The notes: generated from the letters alone by a model not told the origin. Counted from the first letter of the stretch, positions 1 through 11,175 are shown. The stretch is DNA of 64,000 nt from Mycobacterium intracellulare ATCC 13950 (GCF_000277125.1 NC_016946.1:2480001-2544000); one strand, 5' to 3'. Made by a program: numbers and translations.

Positions 1-3000
1 TACACAGCGCGGGCGCGGCGGTCGATTTCTCCGTGCTCTACCCGAGTGGGCGGCTGGTGGACGCGCCGCTGCCGACCTGGACGCACCGCCGGCTGTGGTT
101 GAGCGGCGGCGGCCAGGAATCCCCGACACACGGCGGCTGCACCGTTTCCGTGCATCCACTGCTGGGTTCGCACGTGCACCTGCAGGAGGAGCCCGAGCGC
201 CACGTGTGGCAGGCCGAGGTCGGCACCGCCGCGCAGCCGTGGCTCGCCGACCACCAGATCCGCAATGTGGTTGTGCTCCCGGGAGCCGCGTACTGCGAGA
301 TGGCGTTGGCTGCCGCGCGCACCGTGCTGGGCGAGACGGCCGAGGTTCGCGACATCCGGTTCGAGCAGGCGCTCCTGCTGGATGAGCAGACCACGATCGG
401 CGCCTTGGCGTCGTTGTCCTCACCGGGCGTCGTCGAGTTCACCGTCGAGTCGAATCGGGGCGGCGAACAGGCGCGGCATGCCGCCGCAATCCTCCGTGCC
501 GCAGAGGATGACCGGCCCCCCGCGTACGACATGTGCGCGCTCCTCGCCGCGCATACGGGTAGCGATGATGGCGACGAGGTGCGCGCGCGCATGGACCGAC
601 GTGGCGTTCAGTACGGTCCCGCATTCGCCGGTTTGGGTGTCGTCCACACCGGCAAGGAGGCGCCCGGCACCGTCCTGGCCGAGGTGGCGCTGCCCCGCCA
701 AATCCGCTCGCAACAGGCTCTTTACGGCGTACACCCCGCATTGCTGGATGCCTGTTTCCAGTCCGTTGAAGCTCATCCGGACGTCCGGGCCCTGGGCGAC
801 GGCGCGCTGGGGTTGGTGTCGGGTATTCGTCGACTCCGCGCCTACGGCGCCGCCCGCAATGCCCACTACTGCTACACACGGGTGACCAAGGCCGACACTT
901 CCGGGGTCGAGGCCGACATCGACGTGCTCGACGAGCACGGGGCAGTCCTGCTCACCGTGCAGGGCCTGCGGGTGGGCACCAGCGCATCCGAGAGCGGCAA
1001 CAAAGATCGGGTGCTGGCCGAGCGGCTGCTGACCGTCGAATGGCGGCAACGCGAATTGCCGGAGCCGGACCACACCGACGCCGGAAGCTGGCTTTTGCTC
1101 GGCACTTCCGCCACCGCGGACGCGGCCGCCAGCTCGCTCGCCGACGCGTTGAAAAACCACGGGATGCAGTGCACGACCATGTCCTGGCCGCGGCACGCCG
1201 ACCACAGCTCCACTGTGGGTCAGCTCGGAGATCATCTGCGTACCGGTGGATTCGCCGCAGTGGTGATCCTCACCGGGCCGGACAACGGTGAATCCGAGGA
1301 GCAGTGTGCGCTTTTGGGCCGGGACTACGTGCAACATCTGGCGCGCATTGCCCGCGAGCTGGTGGACGTTCCCGGCGAACCGCCGCGCTTGTACGTCGTC
1401 ACCCGCAACGCCCAAACGGTTGTGTCCAACGACGTGCCCGACCTCGCGCAGGCCGGGCTGCGGGGCCTGGTCCGGGTAATCGGCATGGAACACCCGCATC
1501 TGGGCGCCAGTCTGATCGATGTGGACGAAACCACCGACGCCGAGCAGCTGGCACGGCAACTGCTCGCCGGTTCGGACGAGGACGAGACCGCTTGGCGAAA
1601 TGGCGCGTGGTACACCGCGCGGTTGTGCCCCGCTCCGCTGCTTGCCGAGGAGCGGAAAACCGCCGTCGCCAACCACGAGTCCGACGGGATGCGGCTGCAG
1701 ATCCGTACGCCCGGCGACCTGGAGTCACTCGAACTCGTTGCCTGCGACCGCGTTCCACCGGGACCCGGAGAGATCGAGGTCGCCGTCAGCGCGTCCAGCA
1801 TCAACTTCGCCGACGTCCTCGTCGCGTTCGGCCGTTACCCCGCATTCGAGGGCCGGCTGCCTGCGCTGGGCACCGACTTCGCCGGCGTGGTGACCGCGGT
1901 CGGACCGGGCGTGACCGGCCACCGGGTGGGGGATCATGTCGGCGGCCTGAGCGCCAACGGTTGTTGGGCTACGTTCCTCACCTGCGACGCGCGCCTGGCC
2001 GTCACGCTGCCGCCCGGCCTGGCCGACGACCAGGCGGCGGCGGTCACCACCGCGCATGCCACCGCCTATTACGGCCTGCATGAGCTGGCCCGAATCAAAG
2101 CCGGCGAGCGGGTGCTGATCCACTCCGCGACCGGTGGGGTTGGACAGGCGGCAATCGCCATTGCCCGGGCCGCAAAGGCCGAGATCTTCGCCACCGCGGG
2201 CAGCGAGCAACGTCGACAATTATTGCGCGACATGGGTATTGAGCATGTCTACGACTCGCGAAGCGTGGAGTTCGCCGACCTGATACGTCGCGACACCGAC
2301 GGCTATGGCGTGGACATCGTGCTCAACTCGGTCGTCGGCGCCGCCCAGCGCGCGGGCGTCGAATTGCTGGCGTTCGGTGGCCGATTCGTCGAAATCGGCA
2401 AACGCGACATCTACGGTGACACCCGGTTGGGACTCTTCCCGTTCCGGCGAAACCTGACGTTCTACGCCCTCGACCTGGCGTTGATGTCATTCAGCCACCC
2501 GGACAGGTTGCGAGACCTGCTGAACACGGTGTACCGGCTCACCGCGGACGGCTCGTTACCGATGCCGCAGAGCACGCACTACCCACTTGCCGACGCCGCC
2601 ACCGCGATTCGGGTGATGAGCGGCGCGCAGCACACCGGCAAACTCGTGCTCGATGTCCCGCGCACGGGCCGCAGCCGCGTGATGGTGCCGCCCGCGCAGG
2701 TCGGGGTCTTCCGCAGCGACGGGGCTTACATCGTCACCGGTGGGCTGGGAGGCTTGGGGCTGTTCCTGGCCGAGAAGATGGCTACTCCCGGTTCGGGCGC
2801 CGGTTGCGGGCGTATCGTGCTGTCCTCGCGCTCGCAACCAACTCCCGAGGCGCTGGAGATGATCGAGCGCATCCGCCCGATCGGTGCCGACGTCGTCGTC
2901 GACTGCGGCGACATCACCGAGGCCGAGACGGCCCGGCGATTGGTGGCCACGGCAACCGCCACCGGGCTTCCGGTGCGCGGTGTGCTGCACCTGGCGGCGG

Positions 3001-3761
3001 TGATCGAGGACGCCACGCTGACCAATATCACCGACGAACTCATCGAGCGTGACTGGGCACCAAAGGTTTACGGTGCATGGAATTTGCACACCGCGACCGC
3101 TTCGCAGCCATTGGACTGGTTCTGCTCGTTCTCCTCGGCCGCCGCGCTGGTCGGCTCGCCCGGTCAGGGCGCCTACGCCGCCGCCAACAGCTGGCTGGAC
3201 GCCTTCACCCGTTGGCGCCGGGCTCGAGGTCTGCCGGCCACCGCGATCGCGTGGGGCGCCTGGGCGCAGATAGGACGCGCCACCGCCTTGGCCGACCGCG
3301 CCGACGCTGCTATAGCTCCCGACGAAGGCGCTTATGCATTGGAAGCGCTGCTGCGCCACGACCGCGCCTGCACCGGCTACGCCCCGATAACGGCCACACC
3401 GTGGTTGGCCGCTTTCGCCCAACGCAGCCCCTTCGCCGAAGCGTTCCGCTCCAACGGGCAAAGCGCCACGGGCACAAGCAGACTGCGCGCCGAGCTCGAA
3501 GAGCTGACCCTGGACGAGTGGCCCACCCGGCTGCGGCGATTGATCTCCGACCAGGTCAGCCTGATCCTGCGCCGCAACATTGACCCCGACCGTCCGCTGT
3601 CCGAGTACGGACTCGACTCGCTGGGCGGTCTCGAACTACTTACCCGCATCCAGACCGAAACGGGCATACGCGTGACGCCCGCCGACATCGCCAGCATTGG
3701 CACCATTCGCGGTCTGGCGGAACTGCTGTGCTCAAAGCTGGCGCCCGCGGACGCGGCGTGA
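1..3761 (+). CDS. Reducing polyketide synthase, C-terminal part (DH-ER-KR-ACP); 5' end outside window
   Basis: The open frame enters from the left edge (first full codon at base 3), so the KS and most of the AT are missing. The first ~100 bases encode the typical AT-to-DH linker. The dehydratase follows (about 150-970), with catalytic His at 252-254 in an HX8P motif and a later HPALLDA motif. A linker region leads to an MDR-type enoylreductase (about 1690-2670) with NADPH motif [10 protein letters not shown]. The ketoreductase (about 2715-3300) has TGGLGGLG and a Ser-Tyr-Asn catalytic set. The ACP carries Ser at 3618-3620 in LDSLGG. Full reduction and domain order resemble mycobacterial iterative type I synthases of the Mas/Pks5 kind (family knowledge). 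The product is unknown; the downstream FAAL suggests an activated fatty acid starter. Confidence 0.93.
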   Translation, partial: HSAGAAVDFSVLYPSGRLVDAPLPTWTHRRLWLSGGGQESPTHGGCTVSVHPLLGSHVHLQEEPERHVWQAEVGTAAQPWLADHQIRNVVVLPGAAYCEMALAAARTVLGETAEVRDIRFEQALLLDEQTTIGALASLSSPGVVEFTVESNRGGEQARHAAAILRAAEDDRPPAYDMCALLAAHTGSDDGDEVRARMDRRGVQYGPAFAGLGVVHTGKEAPGTVLAEVALPRQIRSQQALYGVHPALLDACFQSVEAHPDVRALGDGALGLVSGIRRLRAYGAARNAHYCYTRVTKADTSGVEADIDVLDEHGAVLLTVQGLRVGTSASESGNKDRVLAERLLTVEWRQRELPEPDHTDAGSWLLLGTSATADAAASSLADALKNHGMQCTTMSWPRHADHSSTVGQLGDHLRTGGFAAVVILTGPDNGESEEQCALLGRDYVQHLARIARELVDVPGEPPRLYVVTRNAQTVVSNDVPDLAQAGLRGLVRVIGMEHPHLGASLIDVDETTDAEQLARQLLAGSDEDETAWRNGAWYTARLCPAPLLAEERKTAVANHESDGMRLQIRTPGDLESLELVACDRVPPGPGEIEVAVSASSINFADVLVAFGRYPAFEGRLPALGTDFAGVVTAVGPGVTGHRVGDHVGGLSANGCWATFLTCDARLAVTLPPGLADDQAAAVTTAHATAYYGLHELARIKAGERVLIHSATGGVGQAAIAIARAAKAEIFATAGSEQRRQLLRDMGIEHVYDSRSVEFADLIRRDTDGYGVDIVLNSVVGAAQRAGVELLAFGGRFVEIGKRDIYGDTRLGLFPFRRNLTFYALDLALMSFSHPDRLRDLLNTVYRLTADGSLPMPQSTHYPLADAATAIRVMSGAQHTGKLVLDVPRTGRSRVMVPPAQVGVFRSDGAYIVTGGLGGLGLFLAEKMATPGSGAGCGRIVLSSRSQPTPEALEMIERIRPIGADVVVDCGDITEAETARRLVATATATGLPVRGVLHLAAVIEDATLTNITDELIERDWAPKVYGAWNLHTATASQPLDWFCSFSSAAALVGSPGQGAYAAANSWLDAFTRWRRARGLPATAIAWGAWAQIGRATALADRADAAIAPDEGAYALEALLRHDRACTGYAPITATPWLAAFAQRSPFAEAFRSNGQSATGTSRLRAELEELTLDEWPTRLRRLISDQVSLILRRNIDPDRPLSEYGLDSLGGLELLTRIQTETGIRVTPADIASIGTIRGLAELLCSKLAPADAA

Positions 3762-3779
3762 GGCGGAAAGGATTTCATC

Positions 3780-5078
3780 ATGGCTTCCGATCACATGGTC
3801 ACAGGAAAGTCCGCTCCGAGCGGACCCGAGCACCTCGACTTCTTCACCGACAAGGCGCTCGTCGACGACCCCTACGACTACTACGACGCGATCCGGCGTT
3901 GCCCGGTATGGCGTGAGCCGGCGCACGGTGTGGTGATGGTGTCGGGGTACGACGAGGCCCTCGCGGTGCAACGCGACACCGAGCAGGCCCTGTCGGTATG
4001 CAACATCGTCAGCGGGCCATGGTCGGGGATTCCGACCAAAACCGACAGCGATGACATCTCGGACGTGATCGAGCGGCACCGCAAGAAGGTTACGTTCGGC
4101 GACTACTTCATCACGTTCGATCCACCGAAGCACACCGCGCACCGTTCGCTGTTGAGCCGGTTGTTCACGCCGAAACAGCTCAAGAACAACGAGGACTTCC
4201 TGTGGCGCCTTGCCGATGAACAACTCAACCGCTTCGTCGCAAAGGGTAAGTGCGAGATCGTCTTCGACTACAACTTCCCGTTCACGCTCGACGCGATCAC
4301 CGACCTGCTGGACGTACCCGAGGCCGATCGTGAGCGATTCCGCCACGCGGCGAGAGCCAGCAGGCTCGAAGGCGACCGCAGCGGTTTCGTCGGCGTGAAA
4401 GAGGAGTGGTTCGTGGAGTACATCGAGGAACGGCGGCGCAATCCGCGCGACGACGTCCTCACCGAGCTTGCGTTGGCAAAGTTTCCCGACGGCACGACCC
4501 CCGACGCGTTAGACGTCGCCCGCGTTGCCACCTTCATGTACGCCGCGGGCCACGGCACGACGATCGACCTGCTGAGTCTGTCGATGCTCACGTTGGCGGA
4601 GCGACCGGACCTGCAAGAGCAGCTGCGCGAGGACAATTCAAAGATTCCCGCCTTCATCGAGGAGATGCTGCGCATCGAGAGCCCGATCAAATCGAACTTC
4701 CGCCTGGCGCGGCGTAGCACCAGGATCGGAGACGTCGATGTGCGAGCCGGTACCAGCATTCTGGTGATGAACGGTGCGGCAAACCGCGATCCCCGGCGGT
4801 TCGACGATCCCGACGAATTCCGCCTCGGCCGCCCGAACATACTGCATCACATGGCGTTCGGCCGTGGTGTTCACACGTGCCCGGGCGCGCCCATCGCCCG
4901 CGCCGAAGTGCGGGTGAGCCTGGAACGAATCCTGGCTCGGATGCGCGACATTCGGCTTTCCGAGGCCAAGCACGGTCCCCCGGGCGCTCGCCGGCTCGAT
5001 TGGGACCGCACCCTGTTGTTCAGGCGCCTCAAGGAATTGCACCTCGAGTTCACACCCGTTCAGGAGGTGTCCAATTGA
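3780..5078 (+). CDS. Cytochrome P450
   Basis: A 432-residue P450. The heme-ligand motif FGRGVHTCPG places the axial Cys at residue 367. The I-helix oxygen-activation motif is AAGHGTT and the K-helix ExxR is EMLR. The length is normal for a soluble bacterial class I enzyme. The ATG is preceded by GGAAAGG with good spacing and lies 18 bases after the PKS stop, so the two genes are probably cotranscribed. It likely hydroxylates or oxidises the polyketide/lipid product. No ferredoxin gene is adjacent; the flavoprotein two genes downstream is a possible redox partner (inference only). The CYP subfamily was not assigned. Confidence 0.92.
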   Translation: MASDHMVTGKSAPSGPEHLDFFTDKALVDDPYDYYDAIRRCPVWREPAHGVVMVSGYDEALAVQRDTEQALSVCNIVSGPWSGIPTKTDSDDISDVIERHRKKVTFGDYFITFDPPKHTAHRSLLSRLFTPKQLKNNEDFLWRLADEQLNRFVAKGKCEIVFDYNFPFTLDAITDLLDVPEADRERFRHAARASRLEGDRSGFVGVKEEWFVEYIEERRRNPRDDVLTELALAKFPDGTTPDALDVARVATFMYAAGHGTTIDLLSLSMLTLAERPDLQEQLREDNSKIPAFIEEMLRIESPIKSNFRLARRSTRIGDVDVRAGTSILVMNGAANRDPRRFDDPDEFRLGRPNILHHMAFGRGVHTCPGAPIARAEVRVSLERILARMRDIRLSEAKHGPPGARRLDWDRTLLFRRLKELHLEFTPVQEVSN

Positions 5079-5413
5079 CCACGCAATCGTTGACCCGAGT
5101 GGCTGTCGGCGTTTGCGCCCTCGCATTGTCGTTGACCGCCGGCGCCGGCCTTGCGGACGCCGATCGGGACCTGAGTCCGTTCGTCAAAACCACCTGCAAT
5201 TACGGACAGGTGATATCGGCGCTGCAGGCGGCGGATCCGCAAGCCGCCGCACAATTCAACTCTTCACCGGAGAGCGGGGCCTTCTTGCGTCAGTTCCTCG
5301 CTTCGCCGCCGGGTCAACGCCAGCAGATGGCCCAGATGCTGGCCGACCAGCCGGGGGCCGACCAGCAGTTTGAACTCGTCCAGCGCGTCTTCGGCACCTG
5401 CAACAACTACTGA
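5075..5413 (+). CDS. Secreted hemophore-like (MHB-type) small protein
   Basis: I chose the TTG at 5075 because AGGAGG lies at 5062-5067, seven bases upstream, and this start overlaps the P450 stop by four bases (translational coupling). The 112-residue product has an N-terminal hydrophobic signal peptide with probable cleavage after LADA (about residue 29). The small mature helical domain contains two Cys (41 and 109), a CNYGQV motif with Tyr43, and a FLASPPGQRQQ stretch. This pattern matches the mycobacterial heme-binding hemophore family (Rv0203-like), in which a Tyr and His bind heme; no obvious His is seen here, so heme binding is uncertain. Its placement inside a PKS operon is unusual. 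Confidence 0.75.
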   Translation: MTTQSLTRVAVGVCALALSLTAGAGLADADRDLSPFVKTTCNYGQVISALQAADPQAAAQFNSSPESGAFLRQFLASPPGQRQQMAQMLADQPGADQQFELVQRVFGTCNNY

Positions 5414-5461
5414 GCAGACCGGCACCCACCCTCGACCACCGAAAGCGTTTTGGAGTTCTTT

Positions 5462-6229
5462 GTGGCCACACTCATCGAACGTTTCCCACTGATCAGCACG
5501 CTGCGAGACGCTGTTTTCCTCTCCGCGACGGTCAGCGAGATCGAAAGTCTGACACCAAGAATGCGCCGCATCCGGTTCAGCGGCCCGCGGCTGCAGGGAC
5601 TGACCTGGACGCCGGGTCAGCATGTCCGGCTGCAGGTCGCGAACCTGCGTGATTCCGTTGTGCGGCTGCGCCCGTACCCGGTGCTCCGCACGTATTCCAT
5701 CTACGACGTCGCCCCCGACCTCGGTGCGCTCGACATCGTGATGGTCGACCACGACGGCGACCCGAAGAACGCGACGCCCGCCAGACGCTGGGCGACGGCC
5801 ACCTCCGTCGGAGACCAGGCCCAGTTCACCCGCCCCCAGGGCAAATTCGTCATCCGCCGCGACGCGCCCTACCACGTGTTCGCCGGCGAAGAAACCGCAT
5901 CGGTCGCGTTCGCCGCGATGCTGCGCTCCCTGCACCCGTCCGCCGAGGTTTACGGCGTGGTCGAGGCCGCGACCGACACCGACCACCTTCCCCTCGCCAC
6001 CCCCCTGACCCGGGTCGAGCGCGGTGACGCCCCGGCGGCAGACTCTGCCGTGCTCGCCGATGCCCTACGTAGCCTCCCGCTACCCGCCCATCCCGGCGTC
6101 GCCTACCTCGCCGGCGAGGCCCGCACCATACAAACCTTGCGCAAGATCCTGACCACCGAACGTGGCTGGGATCGACGCCAGATATGCACCAAACCCTTTT
6201 GGACCCCCGGCCGAGCCGGCATGGAGTGA
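5462..6229 (+). CDS. Siderophore-interacting (ViuB/SIP-type) FAD-binding protein
   Basis: GTG at 5462 is preferred over the upstream TTG because GGAG sits six bases before it. The 255-residue protein begins with a ferredoxin-reductase-like FAD domain containing LRTYSIYDV, the counterpart of the SIP RxYS flavin motif. The C-terminal NAD(P)H-type domain contains AGEE, YLAGEA and the family ending [13 protein letters not shown] proteins reduce ferric siderophores; in M. tuberculosis the relative is Rv2895c (ViuB). The stop is only two bases before the next start. It may release iron, or serve as an electron donor for the adjacent P450; the sequence does not decide between these. Confidence 0.82.
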   Translation: MATLIERFPLISTLRDAVFLSATVSEIESLTPRMRRIRFSGPRLQGLTWTPGQHVRLQVANLRDSVVRLRPYPVLRTYSIYDVAPDLGALDIVMVDHDGDPKNATPARRWATATSVGDQAQFTRPQGKFVIRRDAPYHVFAGEETASVAFAAMLRSLHPSAEVYGVVEAATDTDHLPLATPLTRVERGDAPAADSAVLADALRSLPLPAHPGVAYLAGEARTIQTLRKILTTERGWDRRQICTKPFWTPGRAGME

Positions 6230-6231
6230 TC

Positions 6232-7971
6232 ATGGTTGAGACGTCCATTTCGAACCTGCTGTGTGAACGAGCCAGCTTGCAGCCCAACGACACGGCGTTC
6301 ACCTTCATTGACTACGAGCAGGACTGGAACGGAATTGCCGAAAGCCTGACGTGGTCTCAGCTGCAGCGGCGAACGGTGAACCTTGCCCGGCAGCTTCACG
6401 ATTGCGGGTCGACGGGTGACCGCGCCGTCATCATGGCCCCGCAGGGCCTCGACTACGTCGTGGCGTTTCTCGGCACACTGCAGGCGGGGCGGGTCGCGGT
6501 TCCGCTTTCGGTTCCGCTGGGTGGCGTCAGCGATGAGCGCGTCAGTTCGGTGCTGCGCGATGCGTCACCGACGGTCGTCCTCACCACGTCCGCCGCTGCG
6601 GAAACCGTTGCGAACTATGTCAAGTCGGAGTCCGGCGGGCCCGTGCCGTCGGTGGTTGAGGTCGACCTGCTGGGCCTGGACGCCCGCACAGGATCCGGCG
6701 CCGGGAGCGAGAATCACGCAGATCTGGCGTATCTGCAGTACACGTCCGGGTCGACCCGTCAGCCCGCCGGGGTCATGGTCTCGCATCGGAACCTGCTGGC
6801 CAATTTCGGGCAGGTGATGTCCGACTTTTGTGTGGAGTACGGCGGCGTCGCTCCACCCGATACGACCATCGTGTCGTGGCTGCCGTTTTACCACGACATG
6901 GGTTTGGTACTGGGGGTGTGCGCACCGGTCCTGGGCGGTATTCGTACGGTGCTGATGAGTCCGGTGTCGTTCCTGCAGCGACCGGCCCGATGGATGCAAT
7001 TGCTGGCCAAGGAAAGTCACGCATTTTCCGCGTCGCCGAACTTCGCTTTCGAATTGGCGGCCCGCAAAACCTCAGACGAGGACATGGCCGGACTGGATCT
7101 CGGGGACGTACTGGTCATCCTCAGTGGTAGCGAACGGGTGCATCCGGCGACCTTGCGGCGTTTCACCGGGCGGTTCACGCGCTTCAATCTGCCCGACAAA
7201 GCGGTGCGGCCCGCCTATGGGCTCGCGGAGGCAACGGTGTACGCGTTGACCCGCACACCGGCGCAACCACCCAAAATCGCCCACTTCGACTCCGAGAAAC
7301 TGGCCACCGGGATTGCGCAGCAGTGCGAAAGTTCAACCGGCACACCACTTGTCAGCTACGGGGCGCCGCGGTCTCCGGTGATTCGTGTCGTTGATCCCGA
7401 CACCAACATTGAGTGCCCCCAGGGAACGGTCGGTGAGATCTGGGTGCATGGTGACAACGTCGCCATGGGCTATTGGCTAAAGCCCCAGGAGACCGAAAGC
7501 GCCTTCGGCGGTCGGCTTGTCGCTCCGTCGGCCGGCGCACCGGAAGCGACGTGGTTGCGAACGGGGGACTCGGGGTTCTTCTTCGACGGCGAGCTGTTCA
7601 TCATCGGCCGCATCAAGGATCTGCTGATCGTCTACGGGCGTAACCACTCGCCCGACGACATCGAAGCGACGGTCCAGGAGATCACCCGGGGCCGGTGCGC
7701 GGCGATTGCGGTTCCGCATCAGGGCATGGAAAAGCTCGTCGTGATCGCCGAAGTCAAGAACAAGGCCGCGTCCCGCGCCGAGGCGGTGGACACGCTCGCC
7801 GTCGTGGAGCGTGACGTCACCTCCGCGGTCTCCCACTCGCACGGCGTCGGCGTCGCGGATCTGGTTGTGGTGGCACCCGGGTCGATACCGATCACCACCA
7901 GTGGCAAGGTGCGGCGCTCGGCGTGCGTCGAGCAGTATCGGCAAGGTCAGTTCGCCCGCTTGAACGCGTAG
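6232..7971 (+). CDS. Long-chain fatty acyl-AMP ligase (FadD/FAAL type)
   Basis: A 579-residue adenylate-forming enzyme. The ATG at 6232 follows GGAGTG and starts two bases after the SIP stop; an upstream in-frame ATG at 6184 lies inside the SIP gene and is rejected. Motifs in order: [16 protein letters not shown] (ATP loop), [37 protein letters not shown], the hinge [17 protein letters not shown] and the C-terminal Lys in [10 protein letters not shown]. The last features fit FAALs, which make acyl-adenylates and load them onto PKS ACPs rather than onto CoA (family knowledge). It therefore likely supplies the starter unit to the PKS at the left edge. Confidence 0.92.
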   Translation: MVETSISNLLCERASLQPNDTAFTFIDYEQDWNGIAESLTWSQLQRRTVNLARQLHDCGSTGDRAVIMAPQGLDYVVAFLGTLQAGRVAVPLSVPLGGVSDERVSSVLRDASPTVVLTTSAAAETVANYVKSESGGPVPSVVEVDLLGLDARTGSGAGSENHADLAYLQYTSGSTRQPAGVMVSHRNLLANFGQVMSDFCVEYGGVAPPDTTIVSWLPFYHDMGLVLGVCAPVLGGIRTVLMSPVSFLQRPARWMQLLAKESHAFSASPNFAFELAARKTSDEDMAGLDLGDVLVILSGSERVHPATLRRFTGRFTRFNLPDKAVRPAYGLAEATVYALTRTPAQPPKIAHFDSEKLATGIAQQCESSTGTPLVSYGAPRSPVIRVVDPDTNIECPQGTVGEIWVHGDNVAMGYWLKPQETESAFGGRLVAPSAGAPEATWLRTGDSGFFFDGELFIIGRIKDLLIVYGRNHSPDDIEATVQEITRGRCAAIAVPHQGMEKLVVIAEVKNKAASRAEAVDTLAVVERDVTSAVSHSHGVGVADLVVVAPGSIPITTSGKVRRSACVEQYRQGQFARLNA

Positions 7972-8051
7972 GGGACCACCCACGCCGCCGACACAGCGTT
8001 GATCGCCTTATTTCTCCGTCTTTTAGCCGGCGAATTTGGTTACGCCCGTCA

Positions 8052-8222
8052 TTACGCGACGTTCTTCTTTGTCGCCGCATTCCATGTCTTTCCCACCGGG
8101 TGCCAGCAGAATAGGTTGCTGCCCTGACGATGCCAGAGATAGGTGTCCACGTCACCGAAGCTGGCATGGGACACAAATTTCCACACGGGTAGATTCGATG
8201 GAGTCGATTTTCTGTGCATCAT
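8052..8222 (-). CDS. Possible small protein, 55-56 residues, unknown function
   Basis: The ORF starts at tandem ATGs (8222 and 8219) just behind a purine-rich GGGAGGG, a strong Shine-Dalgarno, and ends in TAA. The product is basic and unusually rich in Trp and His (VWKFVSHASF, YLWHRQGSN, CWHPVGKTWN), with one Cys and no signal peptide or membrane span. I do not recognise a family. Composition is less GC-rich than in neighbouring genes, so transfer or relaxed selection is possible. It may be a chance ORF; the SD is the main support. Confidence 0.4.
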   Translation of the reverse strand: MMHRKSTPSNLPVWKFVSHASFGDVDTYLWHRQGSNLFCWHPVGKTWNAATKKNVA

Positions 8223-8276
8223 CCCTCCCGTCAATTACTGAAGCCGACTAGGCCGAGGGTGGATGCGTTGTTAAAT

Positions 8277-8318
8277 CCGGCGCGCGGTGGCTGGGTTGGC
8301 GGGGCCACCGCGCGCCGG
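8277..8318. terminator. Perfect 15-base inverted repeat, putative terminator
   Basis: Left arm 8277-8291 is the exact complement of right arm 8304-8318 (GCCACCGCGCGCCGG), with a 12-base loop. There is no T-tract, as is common for mycobacterial hairpin terminators. It could end transcription of the PKS-FAAL cluster or block transcription in both directions at its boundary. Confidence 0.55.
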
Positions 8319-8779
8319 TGGCTTATCGGGTATGGCCGAATTCGACTTCTACAAGGGTCACTGGCGGTGGGGCAGAGCTGTCGACTGTCATCCCGTGGCC
8401 CCCGCCGACATGCGCAACTGCGTGTCATGCCCGGAGCCTACGGTCGGCATTGGTGTCGGCGGGCAAGGTGCGAACGAATAGAGTAGTGGGGGCGGCAAGT
8501 TAGCGTAGTGTTTACACAGACTCGTCGATCCGCAAAGAGTGGGCGGAGATAACCATCGCCCCGCGACACTTTATGAGACGCGCGCTAAATACCGCCCGCT
8601 TTCTGTAATCAATTTCGTGGACGCTAATTCCATTCGTGCGTAATTCGTCCGCCTGGTGATCCGCGGAGAGCCTCGACCGACCGATCAGCGTCCTCGGCCC
8701 GTGCCGCCGAGGCCGATGGCGACCGTCCCGCGCGGGCGGCCGCAGTCACTCCGGTCCACCGCGCGGTACGTTGTCGGCC

Positions 8780-9658
8780 ATGACATCGCTGCGGGACCAA
8801 GTCGTTTTCATCACCGGCGGCGCGCGGGGGATCGGCGCCGAGGTCGCGCGCCGGCTGGCCGCCGAGGGCGCCAAGCTCGTCCTCACCGATCTCAACGAGG
8901 CCGACCTGACGGCGCTCGCCGACGAGCTGGGCGAGGACCGGGTGCTGACCGCGGTGGCCGACGTGCGCGACCTGTCGGCGATGCAGGCGGCCGCCGCCCG
9001 CGCCGTCGAGCGGTTCGGCGGCATCGACGTCGTCGTGGCCAACGCCGGCATCATGAGTTACGGGTCGGTGACCCAAGTCGACCCCGAGGCGTTCAAGCGG
9101 GTCCTCGACATCAACGTGCTCGGCGTCTTTCACACGGTCCGCGCCGCCTTGCCCGCCCTGACCGAGCGCCGCGGCTACGTGTTGATCGTCTCCTCGCTGG
9201 CCGCCTACACGGCCTGCCCCGGGCTGGCGCCGTACAACGCCTCCAAGGCCGCCGTCGAGATGTTCGCCAATGCGCTGCGGCTGGAGGTGGCCCGCCACGG
9301 CGTGCGGGTCGGCTCGGCGCACATGTCCTGGATCGACACCGCGCTGGTCCGCGACACCCAAACCGACCTGTCCGCGTTCAACCAACTGCTGGCCAGCTTC
9401 CCGTGGCCGCTGAACAAGACGACGACCGTCGACAAATGCGCCGCCGCGTTCGTCAAGGGCATCCGGCGCCGGCGCACCCGCGTCTACTGTCCGCGCTGGG
9501 TGGCCCTGTTCCGGTGGGTCAAGCCGGTGTTGTCCAGCGCTGTGGGCGAAGCGCCCCTGCACAAATCGACCGCCGAGCTGTTACCCCAGCTGGACGCCCA
9601 GGTCGCCGCGCTCGGCCGTTCCACCAGCGCCTATAACCAGGGCCTCGGCAAGTCCTAA
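8780..9658 (+). CDS. Short-chain dehydrogenase/reductase (Rv2129c-like)
   Basis: A 292-residue classical SDR. It has TGGARGIG (cofactor loop) near the N-terminus, NAG in [11 protein letters not shown], and the catalytic Ser, Tyr and Lys in [21 protein letters not shown]. The ATG at 8780 is preferred to the TTG at 8771. The substrate is not predictable. It converges with the permease gene and their stops overlap by four bases. The same neighbour pair (SDR, ansP1) is found in M. tuberculosis, supporting orthology to Rv2129c. Confidence 0.9.
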   Translation: MTSLRDQVVFITGGARGIGAEVARRLAAEGAKLVLTDLNEADLTALADELGEDRVLTAVADVRDLSAMQAAAARAVERFGGIDVVVANAGIMSYGSVTQVDPEAFKRVLDINVLGVFHTVRAALPALTERRGYVLIVSSLAAYTACPGLAPYNASKAAVEMFANALRLEVARHGVRVGSAHMSWIDTALVRDTQTDLSAFNQLLASFPWPLNKTTTVDKCAAAFVKGIRRRRTRVYCPRWVALFRWVKPVLSSAVGEAPLHKSTAELLPQLDAQVAALGRSTSAYNQGLGKS

Positions 9659-11100
9659 CCCGTCTGGGCCGCGCGCTGCGACGCGATGGCCGCCACCCGG
9701 TTGCGCACCAAAAGCCACCCGGCGCTCAGCGCCGGGATGACCACCACGACCGTGGCGATGGTCCAGGTGCCGGTCTGTTTGTCGAAGGCCATCATGACCA
9801 GGACGCCGGCCAAGAACGCCAGGGTGAGATAGCCCGAATAGGGCGCCCACGGCATGCGAAACCGGGGCCGTTGCAACAGCCCGGCCTTGGCCATCCGGTA
9901 GGCGCGCAGCTGACACAGCACGATGGTCGCCCAGCACGCGATGATGCCCGGCGCCACGATGTTGAGCACGATCTCGAAGGCTTCGCCGGGATTGACGGCG
10001 TTCAGGGCAATGCCGAACAGGCAGATGGCTGCCGCCATCGTGATGCCGACGTAGGGCACCCCGTTCTTGGACATCCGGGTCGCGAAGCCGGGGGCGCTGC
10101 CACTGGAGGCCATCGAGTGCATGATGCGGCCGGTGGAATACAGCCCCGCATTCAGGCTCGACAGCGCGGCGGTGAGCACCACCACGTTCATCACGTCCCC
10201 GGCGCCGTGGAAGCCGATCGTGGAAAAGAAAGTGACAAAAGGGCTTTCGGTGGCCTTGTAGGAGGTGTACGGCAGCAGCAACGCCAGCAGCGCGACCGAC
10301 CCGACGTAGAAGATCGCGATGCGAGCGATCACCGAATTGATGGCGCGCGGCATGACCTTTTCCGGCTCCGCGGTCTCCCCGGCGGCCGTGCCCACCAATT
10401 CGACGGCGGCATAGGCGAATACCACGCCCGAGGTGGTCAGCAGCATCGCCAGCACGCCGGAGGGGAACATGCCGCCGTGGTCGGCCCACACGCTCAGTCC
10501 GGCGCTGTGGCCGTCGATCCGATAGCGCCCCGCCAGGAAGACGATGCCCACGACCAAGAAGGCGATGAGGGCGAAAACCTTGATCAGGGCCGCCCAGAAC
10601 TCCAGCTCGCCGAACCATTCCACCGAGATCAGGTTCATCGACAGCACGACGATGAGGGCCAGTAGCGCCAACACCCACTGGGGGATCGATTCGAAGCTCG
10701 TCCACCGCCGCAGATAGGTGGCGATCGCGGTGGTGTCGACGATGGCCGTCATCGACCACCCCAGGAAATACATCCAGCCGATCGCGTAAGCGGCCTTCTC
10801 GCCGAAGAATTCGCGCGCGTACGACACGAATGAGCCCGACGACGGGCGATGCAGGACCAGCTCGCCCAGCGCCCGCAGGATGAGAAAGACGAAGAACCCG
10901 CACACGGCGTACACCAGGAACATCCCGGGGCCGCCCTTGGCCAGCCGACCGCCCGCGCCCAGGAACAGCCCGGAGCCGATCGCGCCGCCGATGCCGATCA
11001 TCTGCACTTGCCGGGGCTTGAGGCCCTTGCGGTAGCCGGCGTCTTCGCCGAAGTCGCCGGCTCCTGGGTTGGGGTTGCCGTCATCGGGCAACGAGGGCAT
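9655..11100 (-). CDS. ansP1: L-asparagine permease, APC amino-acid transporter
   Basis: A 481-residue integral membrane protein with about twelve hydrophobic segments. The APC-family signature [16 protein letters not shown] lies at TM1, followed by [14 protein letters not shown] and [16 protein letters not shown]. These match the GABA-permease/AnsP branch. AnsP1 in M. tuberculosis (Rv2127) imports asparagine/aspartate as nitrogen source (established knowledge). Position next to the SDR and the PAC2 gene matches Rv2127. The start ATG at 11100 gives the hydrophilic tail expected before TM1. Confidence 0.9.
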   Translation of the reverse strand: MPSLPDDGNPNPGAGDFGEDAGYRKGLKPRQVQMIGIGGAIGSGLFLGAGGRLAKGGPGMFLVYAVCGFFVFLILRALGELVLHRPSSGSFVSYAREFFGEKAAYAIGWMYFLGWSMTAIVDTTAIATYLRRWTSFESIPQWVLALLALIVVLSMNLISVEWFGELEFWAALIKVFALIAFLVVGIVFLAGRYRIDGHSAGLSVWADHGGMFPSGVLAMLLTTSGVVFAYAAVELVGTAAGETAEPEKVMPRAINSVIARIAIFYVGSVALLALLLPYTSYKATESPFVTFFSTIGFHGAGDVMNVVVLTAALSSLNAGLYSTGRIMHSMASSGSAPGFATRMSKNGVPYVGITMAAAICLFGIALNAVNPGEAFEIVLNIVAPGIIACWATIVLCQLRAYRMAKAGLLQRPRFRMPWAPYSGYLTLAFLAGVLVMMAFDKQTGTWTIATVVVVIPALSAGWLLVRNRVAAIASQRAAQTG

Positions 11101-11175
11101 GAAACGTCCAATCGGTGGGTGCGAAGCGATGTTTCCGTAGTTGATCGGTCGCCGGCAAGTTCGGCGACCGCGTCA

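Larger units (their letters stand above)
7972..8779. other. 808-base gap downstream of the PKS-FAAL cluster
   Basis: No conserved gene is recognised. The gap holds a possible small minus-strand gene (8052-8222), a perfect 15-base hairpin (8277-8318) and a weak plus-strand 49-codon ORF (8332-8481, no clear SD) whose product is rich in Trp, His and Cys. Bases 8480-8650 are clearly richer in A and T than the flanks. The rest may contain the promoter of the SDR at 8780 but no clear -35/-10 pair was identified. The base composition marks a boundary between the PKS cluster and the conserved mycobacterial backbone. Confidence 0.5.

Noticed and set aside
420..1676. Long minus-strand ORF (418 codons) inside the PKS
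   Set aside because: Antisense shadow of a high-GC coding region; no recognisable domain.
8332..8481. Plus-strand 49-codon ORF in the gap after the FAAL gene
   Set aside because: No SD or clear promoter and no recognised family; mentioned only in the gap description.
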